Assembly: GCA_030849805.1 (NCBI GenBank)
Contig: JASANZ010002103.1
Coordinates: 1 to 45,748, forward strand
Direction: 5' to 3'
Length of the DNA stretch: 45,748 bases
DNA from: Sergeia podlipaevii
Lineage: Eukaryota; Euglenozoa; Kinetoplastea; Trypanosomatida; Trypanosomatidae
Each line of letters begins with the position of its first letter. The stretch's first letter is position 1. Shown piece after piece: positions 9,799 through 19,169 of the stretch. Made by a program: the position numbers and the translations under genes. The notes beneath the pieces were generated by a model. It made no database searches and was not told the DNA's origin. It saw only the letters and a program-made list of their open reading frames with translations.

Positions 9799-10791
9799 TG
9801 TGTGGAAATAATAATAATAGTATAAGAGAGGAAGAAAAAAAAAAAAGGCAAACAAGCAGAATCTACAGAGTTAAACAGTTTCAAAAACAGAAAATAAATG
9901 AAAATCGATTTTTTTTGTCCTCAGCAATACGTACTATATGTATATAGATGTGTGTGTATACTACTGGGTCTTCAATAAAAAAGAATAACTTATGACTTGT
10001 TGTTGTTGTTGGGGAGTGGTAGCGTATACTCACTATATGTATGGTGCGTGTGCCCAAGCAACAACAAAAGCAATTGTGATGCGCCTCCCCAGAGGCTGCA
10101 ACAGCAAAAGTGCTTTAGAGAATAAACGGGAGAAAAAGGAATAACAGAAAAAGAAGAATCTAAAAGCAAATAAGAAAAAGAAAATGGAAAAAGAAGATGC
10201 TCGTACTAGAGGTTGTGGTGGTGTGTTAGATGCAGCCGCGCGTATAGTTGTTGGTGATGGCTATCTAACAACGCAGCAACTAAAAATGTAGAATCCACAA
10301 AGAATAATAACAGAGAAAGAAAGAAAGAAAAAAAAAAGCATATATATATATATATATATATTATTTTGTGGGATATAACGATCTACAATGTTTGTCAGTA
10401 GCATGGCATCTGCTCTACTACTACTTTGCAATGCTAATGGAAAAGCTCATGGGATATAGGTTCGTTCAATTCACGATTATATATGCGCACAGTCACACCC
10501 ACTGACATGTATATGTATCTAATTTATGCGTATAAATTTGATATAACATGCCTACGCAAAAAAAAAAAAAAATCTTCTTCATTCATCACTGCTAGAAAAA
10601 GAAAGGAGGAGGGAAGGACCAGATATCACTCAAATAAACCTCTAAGAAACAAAAAGGTGGGGGGGAGGCAAGGGGAAAGCAAACAACGGGACTAAGCTTC
10701 CCTCCCCTATCCCCACTTCCCACAATCCATGCGCCGCGTGTGTATATTTTATGTGTGTGTGTGTGTGTGTGTGCTGGCAAGAATCAGTAGA
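9799..10791. other. Spacer between PRP8 and PKA genes
   Basis: No gene seen. The PKA leader is probably formed at CTCTGTAG (AG at 9864-9863 on the minus strand), leaving about 64 nt that include a pyrimidine run. The rest is PRP8 3'UTR and spacer, with a TA microsatellite near 10339-10362, a G7 run near 10659 and a GT run at 10752-10772. Confidence 0.55.
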
Positions 10792-13700
10792 TTACTGCTC
10801 CACTGCCTGGCCCACTTCGTTGCTAAAGAGATCCGCCTCGTCCATCACATCAATCGCGCCTTCGTTCTCCGCCAGCCTCACAAAGTTGAAAAAGTGATCA
10901 GGGCGGTGATGGGCGTTGAAGAAGCCCAGCGGAAGGTCTGTGGTAAACTCGCACTCGCTGCTCTCCTTCCATAAGGCACCCTTAAAAAAGTAATTCCACG
11001 TGCGCTCGCGCGGCACAAGGAAGAAGCCCTGAGCCTCCGTAGAGACCGCACCGCCCGCAGAGGCAAAAAAGGACCGCTCCACGTTAGCAGGTTGCGCCTT
11101 GAGCAGCGCCGCATAATCCTCCTGTGCCCACGTAATTCCCTCGCGTGTGGTGGAGTAGCACCGCATGGTAACCCCACTCTCCGTGAGATGGAGCACTGCT
11201 GACATGAGACCAGCAGCAGCAGGAATGCCCTCGTTAGCCGCCAAGAGACGTCCTTGTAGCGCGAGGTCGTGGGAGTTAATGGTCGGCTCGCCTTCGCCAA
11301 TGCGCATGAGACCAAGAAGAGAAAGATTTGCCTCTGTCAAGGCGGGGGTGTCAAACGCAACCTTCTCAGGTGTACGGGTCTCCAGCACAGTACCAGACTG
11401 CGGGGGGATCATGACACACAGCACCTCCTTCACATTGGGTCTGTCAGGTAGCACATGACCAAACATGTACGCACAGCACTGCACCTTTACATCGCAACTC
11501 GCCAGCAGTTTCTGCAGAACATCCTCAGGAAAGATGAGCTGGTCGCTTGCAGTCGTCACACCAGTGGCATCAATAGTCAGTGGAGTGTTTTCATCCAGAA
11601 AAGCGGCATTCGCCAGCGAGCGCGGACGCCAGTTGCTGTCGAGCGCAGTCCTGCCAAAGTCAAACGCAGCCTTCACCTTGCGCTTCACTACCTCCCCAGT
11701 TGCTGTCACCACACTCACCGTCTGTGGCTCTGCCAGCCTGGTGCGCCGCATCGCTTCAATCTCCTTGATCTCCTGCTGTTGCGTCTCCACTGTGGTGCGC
11801 CGCTTGCCGAGCACGATATCAAGCTTTTCCTTTTCCGTGTAGTCCTTCGGCGTGACGTTCTCGCGACGCGCCGTGTCTGCAATGATCATCTCCTCCAACC
11901 GCATCGTCACCTGCTCCCACTCTGGCAAGGCATAGGTAGGCCAGAAGTGCGTTGGCGCCACCTCCACGTGAATATCGGGCACGAGGAACTTCTGCGTCTG
12001 ACGCTGGTCCACGTGGTAGCCACGCAGGATCAGCGTGAGTATGTCGAAGCACGTGCTCGACTGAAACTTTTGGCGCCAGTCATCGTACACGCAGAACTCC
12101 CAGCCCTTGCTCTCCTTGGCGTCTATGCGCAGTGTCACCAGACGAGGGTGACGCAGTACCATAGGAAGCGGCAGGTTAAGGTCGCTGGCGCCAATGATAA
12201 TGTTTGGATCTACTTGGGTGACAACATTGTGCAACGTCTGACGAAAGCGGCTGCGCGTCACGATGATCTTGCCTGGGCGTTCCCCAACCGGCGTGCTGCG
12301 GAGCCACGAAGCCACCTCCTCCGCTGCCTTCTCTCGCGCCAGCTTGGAGCGACGCTTCTGTCCTGCAAAGACGCTCTTGTGCATAATGCTCATCTTCAGC
12401 TGCCCTGATACCGGGTCAAACACCACCACTGCCCCGTTCTCAGATTTGAACTTCTTTCCTCCATCCGGTGTGGGCTGCTCACTCGTCACGTACGCCGCAC
12501 TCTCGTCCACAATCCACGTCCGCATCTTGCCAGAGAACAGCTCGCCTAAATTGGTGTCAGACAAGTTCGACTCGGTCGGAGTGGAACTGAAGAGGCCGAG
12601 GTCTTGCTTCATGCGGTCTCGCAGCATGTTAAGCGTGGCGTTGTTCTTCATGATAGCCGCCATCACCTTGGCAATAAACGGCTTCAGCTCAGGGATCCAA
12701 TAGCCATACGCGCTGTAGCAGTTGTACCCAAGATCGATGGCGACAACGGCGCCAGCAGGAAAGGGGTACATCTTCGCCGTCGAGTACTCTTGGAACTTCT
12801 TGCGCGCGTATTCGGCGATATTGTGACTGTCGTAGTTACCCCAGCGCAGCTGCACATCAATCCAGAACTTGCCGCTTGTGTTGTGGCGGAACTCATCACC
12901 GCCTTCGTCTGTCAACACGGATGGACGGCTTGACACTGGCCACCGCGTCGCACACACAAGGATAACATCCGCAGCGGAGCTGGTGAACGTGTAAGACTTT
13001 TGCGGGTGCTGCTGCTGGATTGCGCAGGAGGCGGCACCAAGCTCCGAAAGGTTAGCGTGAAGGGCGCTAGCGATATCGCGCACCACAGCGCCGTGGTTCT
13101 TCTCCCACAAAGAACCGCTAAAAATCTTAATGAGTGCCTTCTTGATTGTCTCAAGTTTGCCCCACATGAAGACTCCGGTGGTCTCAATGTTCTGCGAAAA
13201 GCCGGCCTGAACGTCTGAGCGGTTGATCGTCGGACTCCACCACAGGGCAAAGCGTCGGTTCGTCACCTTGGTCAGACCCGCACGCTGCTGCTTGGCCAAC
13301 TTCGCATCCTTCTGCGCGTTCTCAAATCCACCAGAGCGATTAAACTCGATGCCCTCCCACGAAGGGAAGCCAGTGCCCTTGAAGAGTGAGTGCTCCAAGA
13401 TGGCCTCCACGCCACCAAGTGCAATGTTCATGTCTGCACGGTACCTCTCAAGCACACCACCGCAGATGTTGCCGTCGTGATCCGGGTGGAACCACCAGTT
13501 CTTGAGGTACTTGCCGGCTTGGAAGCGCTGGAACTCCATCCGCACGCGAAAGCCAGAATCATAGCTGAAGAGCTTCGCGTGGCGTGAAAAGCGGACGCGA
13601 ATACGAGGAATGCCCTTGTCAATGATGTCCTCAATATCGTCCAACGACACCGACCCGCCGCGTGCCTTCGCCTCGCGAGAACGCGTGCGGAACTCAAGCC

Positions 13701-16700
13701 ACGCCTTCTCGCTTTCGCGAAACTCCGTTTCCCACGGCGTGTAGTACTGCAGCACATTCGGGATGGGCCGGTTCTCCTCGTTGGTGAGCCCCGAATAAAA
13801 GAATTGGACGCCGGTGCTTGTCGTCTTAGAATACGTCATATCCTGAGCGGGAATGAGTGAGTGACCGACGGAGAGCATGCCAAGGCCGCCAAGGTCTGAA
13901 GGGGCGTAGAACATAGCGGGTGGAAAGCGTGACTTGGCGCGGGAGTTGAGAGACATCATCACGCGTGAGCGCATGCGATGCTCAGCGCGGGCAAGAATGA
14001 GCTGCAGCTTCTCTGTGCCCAGGATGGCCTCACGGTAGTACGGCACAATCTCCGTCAACAGAGCGTTCCACTTGGCCGCAATACTGTGGAACGTGGAGCT
14101 GCCCACCATCATCACTGTGCGTCGTGCCTTGTTACGGATGCGATTGATGTGCTCTTGTGTAACTTGGATGAACGCACGGCATGTGATGTCCTTCCCGGCG
14201 TAGTTCCGCAGGTTCCACATAGACTCGCTCTCTAGCACCTCCTCCTCTGCGCGCGACACTGGCAGAAGTCGAACAGAAAAGCCGGCCATTTCGAAGAGAA
14301 GGTTCGGGTTATCCTTGGAGTACACGCTGACAAAGGAGTTGGCGTCGGAAATCTCGCCCATGGCAGGTGGCAGACGACCACGGAACTCCCAGAGCACCGC
14401 CCGAGCGAGGTTAACGTCGCCGAGGAAGAGGCGCATGCGAGCGTCACGGGGCCATTGTCTGGCGTTCTTAAAGCCGTAGACAGACGCATTAAGAGCACGC
14501 AGCTGCGAATCCGACTTGGTCTCCTCCAAGTAACGCCGGCGTACGTCATCCGCCTCTGTCTTGGTGTAGCGCAACAGCACGTATAGCTCGTTCTTGTAGC
14601 GGCAGTATCCACGGATCGGATGTGTGGTAGCGAGGAAAGGGTCTCGCATAAAACTCATGAAAGGGTTTGGCTTCGTCGCTGTGCCGGCGATCTCCTGGCT
14701 GCGCTTCGTGCCAAGCAGTAGCACATCAATTATAAGACCCCAGTACTGCGAGAGGAACGACGAGAACATAAAGCCGCGAATAAGGCCCTTATGATGAGTG
14801 TAACTCATGTCCTTGAAGTGCAGTTCCACATCGTGGCGACTGTAGATGTAGTCCACGAGGGTCTTGTCCATCACAAGCTCCAGCAACGGCCGAAACACGG
14901 TCCAATCAACATTCTCGTAGAATGCCTCTTCCAAATTTGTGTGCAGCAGCACCACAGACGCCTCCTTTGAAACATCCCAGATTTCTGGGCTGTTGTTGAT
15001 CCCCTCGCACCACTTGTGTACCAGTTGTGGAGCCGGCTCAGTGTCAGAGGGTTTCGTCCAACTGGGGAACAGCCGCTGCTCGTTCATCGTCTTGTACCAT
15101 AGGTACTGATCGAGAAACGCGTCAATCATCTTTTCAGGAGGTGCAACATTGTAGGACGGGTGCAGGTGCGAAAACTCATCCATGAACTCCACCTCCACCG
15201 CCTTGAAGCGGCGCTGATGGGCAAGGGAGTCCACAATGCGTGAAAGAGCCTCGTGTGGGGCGTCAATGGCCTGCTCAATGCGGGCCTGCTCCTCACGCTG
15301 ACTCTCCGTGAGGCGATTCGCAATATTATGCTGACTGCGTAGGCGATCCAGGGAAAGTTTTAGCAGAGAGAGCTCCGCATCCTTCGAGGGGTCAGGAAAC
15401 GAGATCTTCTTGAAGCCGCGATCACTGATCCAGTTTGCCATCATGCGCAACACCTCCGTTGCCTCTTCCGGTGCGAAGGTGCTACCGTCCTCGCCCGCCA
15501 AATACGCCGCCTGCCGCTTCTCCTCGTCCATGATCTTTAGACGCGTGAGGCGGCCCAAGTTCTTCATAAACGCCTGCTTGTCGACCGTGTCACCGTCCGC
15601 AATGCGCTGTCGCTGGAGTTCCGTGATGCGCACGTACTCCTCGGCGCGCAGTTTCACATACTTGTTCACGAGGTCGCGCAGCGGCGCTGGCATGGCAGGA
15701 ATAGACCATTTTTTACCCATGCGCCAGTACCGGAATGCTTCGTTCATGTGCTGGTCCATTGTGACAATGGTCGATGGCCTGACATTTTCTGGCAGCATCT
15801 CACGCAGTTCGCGACGAAACGCCTCCTTGATATTCACGTCCTTGTCCGTCTCCACGCGCTGGCGTGTGATGCGCTTGCCGGTGTACTTGTCCCTCTGCAC
15901 ACGACCGAGCAGCACACGGTCGGTAAGATTGCCGAGGTAGCGCTGCAGGAGCGGCGTCATACCACGCAAGAAGAACACCCACACACGCCACGAGGGGCCC
16001 CAGAAACCACATCCAGGGCCACTCGGCACGCCACCAACGTTGAACTTGCTGTAAAGCATATGCTTGATGTCTCGCGACCGCTTGATCTGCCGCATAGCAC
16101 GAAGCTTATAACGGTATATGCCGGTCAAGGAACCAACGTGGTTAAACAGATAGTGTGTCGCGTCTGCGAGCTGTATCGCATTTGTGCGGCCCAAGCGGTA
16201 CGTCACGTGCATGTTCACGAGCAACTTCATAAAGCCAAGTAGCTCGCGAATCATGTGAAACGCAGGACCAAGACGACTCTTTTTAATCTCCTTTGTCGTC
16301 AGCGTGCGGGTCGGCTTCGCCTCAAAGTTGTAGTCAATATGCACGTAAGGCAAGCATTTCATGTTGACAAGCTGGGTAAGCATGTTGTGCCCCTGCCGCA
16401 CCACCTGTACGCCAGCCTCCAGCCAGTCCATCTTGGTCTTAGCAAAGAAACGCTGCTCAGCGAGTTTGTCAATGCGACGCTTCATGTCATCGCGAGCGCT
16501 GCCGTTGCCATCCATCTCGTCCAAAACTTCCTCCATGGTGTCTGCCCTGCTTGCCATAGCCCGGCGCGCCTGTTCCTTGCGCTCGTGCTCCTTTTCTTGT
16601 TTAACGGAGCGGTGCGAACTACGCTTCACGTGGTGCTTGAGGAGCTGTGTGTAGCTTCGCAATACTTTATCGCGGTCATCACTCGTGAGCCTGTCCGGGG

Positions 16701-18132
16701 GATCTTGGTACCACCTATCCCCAAGCTGCACGTCGAGACGGCGCTTCATGCCACCCTCAAAAGTGTCGAACGGTGTTGGTGCGAAGAGAAGACTAAACGC
16801 TGTCTTCGTGCCTTCCGCCTCCAGCGGAGTGTCAGCAAGGAACGGCTGAAAATCCTGCGGAATGACAAGGCCCTCGCAGCCAGCAACGTCCGCACTGTCG
16901 CCATCTTCATAGCAGCTGCCACGCGCCTCTCGTGCAGAGGAAGAGCACAGCACTGGATCCTCCAGTGCATCAGCGTCCTTAAAACGCTTCTCAATCGCCA
17001 CAATCGGATGAAGCGCCGGGTAGAACGAAAAGCACGGCAGCTCAGGGTCATCGTTCTCAACACGCACAACGGCAGGGCTGTGGTATGGAGCAAGCTTCGC
17101 ACCGTCCACGACGGCACCGTAAAGATGAGGGAAAGCAATTTGGCGTTCTGTCAGCATGGTGAAGCGCGGCTTGCGTGGGTTGTCGCGATGGATGATGCGG
17201 CGCAGATCATTGAACTCGGTCCAGTCCTCATCCTCAGCTGCTGTATTCGATATGTACGGAGGCGGTTCAAACTTGGGACCGCGCGGGATGGACAAATGCA
17301 TTGCCTTGGCAGTGTAAAACGATTTAAGATCCCACAAGTAGAAGCTATTGCGGTCATCGAGAATTGGCAAAATGGGAGACGCGTTGCGAAAGAGCGCTTC
17401 CATCACGTCAAGAGTAAAGTAGTATCCATGCGGGCGGCGCGGACCACGGATCTGGTTCGGAGCCACCAGACGCGGGAAAGGATCGTAGAACCAGTCCAAG
17501 ATCGCCCCGTTGTCATCGGGATCAAGCTCGTCCTGCAGCGGCGGTGGCGGCTCAAGGTCCATGAGGTAGTCTGCATAATCCAACGGGGGCTCGTTGGCGT
17601 CTCCGCGGTGAATAGCACGTGGAAACGTACCGCCCTCCTGTGCAAGCTCAAGCTTCTGCTCACGCATGCGGGTCCAGATGGAGCCCCATTGCGCCGTGTA
17701 CACCGGTTCCGCTACTGTCGGAGTGTCATCCACAATGGTCAGCGCACCACCAACATGATAGACAACATCGACGTACCGTGCTTCCTCCCAAGGCATGGGC
17801 ATGTTCTCGAGAAGCTTGTAGAGGGCGAGCGGCATGTACTGCAGCATGCCGACGCAAAGCTTGCGCTGAGACTTGAAGCTCTTCCCGCTGAGATCACCAT
17901 TATCCTTAATGACTTTGCGAATGAACTCGGGTGGAAGGAAGTCCTTCTCGTCCACAGCAGAGCGAAAAGCCGCACGATAGCCAAAGCGCTCGGTGTTCTG
18001 ACGGCGCCATGCCTGCGCCAGCTGCTCCGCCCGCTCACGCTCTTCCTCTTCTTCAAGCTCGGCAAAGAGCGTGTTGTTGTCGTCATCGAAGAACCCAGGA
18101 GGCTCATCATCAAAACCAGGTGGGGCACTCAT
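10792..18132 (-). CDS. PRP8: Spliceosomal core protein PRP8
   Basis: 2446 aa, slightly longer than the usual 2335-2410. PRP8 is the U5 snRNP scaffold that holds the spliceosome catalytic RNA core. In trypanosomatids it serves SL trans-splicing of all mRNAs and the few cis introns. Visible landmarks: PRO8NT region (about 90-150, LENMPMPWEEARYVDVVYH); PROCN region (about 580-760, with GPGCGFWGPSWRVW); reverse-transcriptase-like region with VDKQAFMKNLGRLTRL (850-866); DARMRLFLGDVNLARAV at 1230-1246; SVYSKDNPNLLF at 1269-1280; endonuclease-like segment with NRRFALWWSPTINR (1625-1638); RNase H-like domain (about 1865-2100) containing FAGQKRRSK; and a C-terminal Jab1/MPN domain (about 2195-2430) ending near HRPDHFFNFVRLAE. 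Charged insertions lie at about 395-420 and 505-560. The start has the expected acidic MSAPPGFDDEPPGF N-terminus. Confidence 0.97.
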   Translation of the reverse strand: MSAPPGFDDEPPGFFDDDNNTLFAELEEEEERERAEQLAQAWRRQNTERFGYRAAFRSAVDEKDFLPPEFIRKVIKDNGDLSGKSFKSQRKLCVGMLQYMPLALYKLLENMPMPWEEARYVDVVYHVGGALTIVDDTPTVAEPVYTAQWGSIWTRMREQKLELAQEGGTFPRAIHRGDANEPPLDYADYLMDLEPPPPLQDELDPDDNGAILDWFYDPFPRLVAPNQIRGPRRPHGYYFTLDVMEALFRNASPILPILDDRNSFYLWDLKSFYTAKAMHLSIPRGPKFEPPPYISNTAAEDEDWTEFNDLRRIIHRDNPRKPRFTMLTERQIAFPHLYGAVVDGAKLAPYHSPAVVRVENDDPELPCFSFYPALHPIVAIEKRFKDADALEDPVLCSSSAREARGSCYEDGDSADVAGCEGLVIPQDFQPFLADTPLEAEGTKTAFSLLFAPTPFDTFEGGMKRRLDVQLGDRWYQDPPDRLTSDDRDKVLRSYTQLLKHHVKRSSHRSVKQEKEHERKEQARRAMASRADTMEEVLDEMDGNGSARDDMKRRIDKLAEQRFFAKTKMDWLEAGVQVVRQGHNMLTQLVNMKCLPYVHIDYNFEAKPTRTLTTKEIKKSRLGPAFHMIRELLGFMKLLVNMHVTYRLGRTNAIQLADATHYLFNHVGSLTGIYRYKLRAMRQIKRSRDIKHMLYSKFNVGGVPSGPGCGFWGPSWRVWVFFLRGMTPLLQRYLGNLTDRVLLGRVQRDKYTGKRITRQRVETDKDVNIKEAFRRELREMLPENVRPSTIVTMDQHMNEAFRYWRMGKKWSIPAMPAPLRDLVNKYVKLRAEEYVRITELQRQRIADGDTVDKQAFMKNLGRLTRLKIMDEEKRQAAYLAGEDGSTFAPEEATEVLRMMANWISDRGFKKISFPDPSKDAELSLLKLSLDRLRSQHNIANRLTESQREEQARIEQAIDAPHEALSRIVDSLAHQRRFKAVEVEFMDEFSHLHPSYNVAPPEKMIDAFLDQYLWYKTMNEQRLFPSWTKPSDTEPAPQLVHKWCEGINNSPEIWDVSKEASVVLLHTNLEEAFYENVDWTVFRPLLELVMDKTLVDYIYSRHDVELHFKDMSYTHHKGLIRGFMFSSFLSQYWGLIIDVLLLGTKRSQEIAGTATKPNPFMSFMRDPFLATTHPIRGYCRYKNELYVLLRYTKTEADDVRRRYLEETKSDSQLRALNASVYGFKNARQWPRDARMRLFLGDVNLARAVLWEFRGRLPPAMGEISDANSFVSVYSKDNPNLLFEMAGFSVRLLPVSRAEEEVLESESMWNLRNYAGKDITCRAFIQVTQEHINRIRNKARRTVMMVGSSTFHSIAAKWNALLTEIVPYYREAILGTEKLQLILARAEHRMRSRVMMSLNSRAKSRFPPAMFYAPSDLGGLGMLSVGHSLIPAQDMTYSKTTSTGVQFFYSGLTNEENRPIPNVLQYYTPWETEFRESEKAWLEFRTRSREAKARGGSVSLDDIEDIIDKGIPRIRVRFSRHAKLFSYDSGFRVRMEFQRFQAGKYLKNWWFHPDHDGNICGGVLERYRADMNIALGGVEAILEHSLFKGTGFPSWEGIEFNRSGGFENAQKDAKLAKQQRAGLTKVTNRRFALWWSPTINRSDVQAGFSQNIETTGVFMWGKLETIKKALIKIFSGSLWEKNHGAVVRDIASALHANLSELGAASCAIQQQHPQKSYTFTSSAADVILVCATRWPVSSRPSVLTDEGGDEFRHNTSGKFWIDVQLRWGNYDSHNIAEYARKKFQEYSTAKMYPFPAGAVVAIDLGYNCYSAYGYWIPELKPFIAKVMAAIMKNNATLNMLRDRMKQDLGLFSSTPTESNLSDTNLGELFSGKMRTWIVDESAAYVTSEQPTPDGGKKFKSENGAVVVFDPVSGQLKMSIMHKSVFAGQKRRSKLAREKAAEEVASWLRSTPVGERPGKIIVTRSRFRQTLHNVVTQVDPNIIIGASDLNLPLPMVLRHPRLVTLRIDAKESKGWEFCVYDDWRQKFQSSTCFDILTLILRGYHVDQRQTQKFLVPDIHVEVAPTHFWPTYALPEWEQVTMRLEEMIIADTARRENVTPKDYTEKEKLDIVLGKRRTTVETQQQEIKEIEAMRRTRLAEPQTVSVVTATGEVVKRKVKAAFDFGRTALDSNWRPRSLANAAFLDENTPLTIDATGVTTASDQLIFPEDVLQKLLASCDVKVQCCAYMFGHVLPDRPNVKEVLCVMIPPQSGTVLETRTPEKVAFDTPALTEANLSLLGLMRIGEGEPTINSHDLALQGRLLAANEGIPAAAGLMSAVLHLTESGVTMRCYSTTREGITWAQEDYAALLKAQPANVERSFFASAGGAVSTEAQGFFLVPRERTWNYFFKGALWKESSECEFTTDLPLGFFNAHHRPDHFFNFVRLAENEGAIDVMDEADLFSNEVGQAVEQ

Positions 18133-19169
18133 TCCAATGAAGCTCGGTTGAACAGATATCTAGGTAACAATTTTATATTTATTTATCTATTATTTTTGTT
18201 GACTAGGAAGCGGTCGTTCCTTTTGTAGTCAAGAACTTAAAAAATAATAATAATAATAAGGACACAAGCCACTCCAAAAAAAGGAGCGTCTCTGCTACGA
18301 ACAAGCACTTCAACAACTGATTCTCTTGTTATATAATAACAAAGAAAAAGTATAGGCTATTATTCCTATATCACCAAATAATAATAATAAATGTATGTAT
18401 TATTCGCCTATGAGGCACGTACTTACCACTAAAAAAGGTGCAAAGTTCTGTGTTGTGGAAAGAGATGAAATGGTGTAAAAAAAAAAAAAAAAAATTAAGA
18501 ACAGAAAAGGTCAAGCATAAGATACAGAATTGTATGCACTTCGGTGGGAATAAAGAACAACAGCGACAGTGGGAGCTAAAAATAAAAAATAAGATAACTG
18601 AGCAAGCTAGGTTGCCTTGAAAACAGTGCATCTGCAGTGGCAAACGAAGCCGCTCAAAGATCAGAGTCACACTAACCCTAACACCATGACCTATATATAA
18701 ATATTGATTGTGTTTTGTTGTTGTTGTTGTTAAGAGAGGGGAAAATACCTCCGCTATGGGTTTTGTGAATCTTTATGACGAACAGTAAAACATCTCTCTT
18801 GCCATTTGTAAAAAAAAAGGAACGGGTAAAACAGCATGAAGAACGAAGGGGGGGCAAAAAAAAACATGATCCTGCCTGAGTCTATCGTTCCGCACAACAC
18901 ATACACAGATAGGCTAGCCACACCGTTGCCTACCATCGTGGATTAACTAACCAACACGCACCCAAACCGCCGCAAACACAAAAAAAAAGGAGAAAAGAAA
19001 AGCGAGAAACATCTTCTCTCTCCAAGTCATCCATCTGTGCAAAATACTAGCCCACCCATATACAAAGAAATGCACGCATCACCAAGTCAACGTAATATTA
19101 ATGTCACGTCAGGAATAAACAGATACGCACAGACACACATATAGGAAGAACAAAAAGAAAAAAGCCTCT
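18133..19169. other. Spacer between mitochondrial-protein gene and PRP8
   Basis: No gene seen. It holds the PRP8 leader, which has no single clear splice acceptor (an ACCTAG sits close to the ATG), and the 3'UTR of the gene ending at 19170. TAA and TTG triplet runs and A homopolymers occur, plus an 11-nt CTAACCCTAAC near 18672 that is too short to mean a telomeric repeat. Confidence 0.55.

Noticed and set aside
9799..9855. Extended PKA N-terminus rich in Phe and Tyr
   Set aside because: Starts only with TTG and is the translation of the pyrimidine-rich leader.
10440..10470. GGTTCGTTCAATTC, resembling a tRNA B box
   Set aside because: No matching A box or cloverleaf could be formed around it.
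11455..12408. 317-codon open frame on the plus strand within PRP8
   Set aside because: Antisense shadow of the PRP8 RNase H/MPN region; no family signal.
16255..18228. 657-codon open frame on the plus strand opposite the PRP8 5' end
   Set aside because: It is antisense to an unambiguous PRP8 coding region with continuous family similarity. Its translation is low in recognisable motifs, and it would be on the wrong strand for this array.
18672..18682. CTAACCCTAAC, similar to the telomere repeat
   Set aside because: Less than two full repeats in AT-rich DNA; expected by chance.
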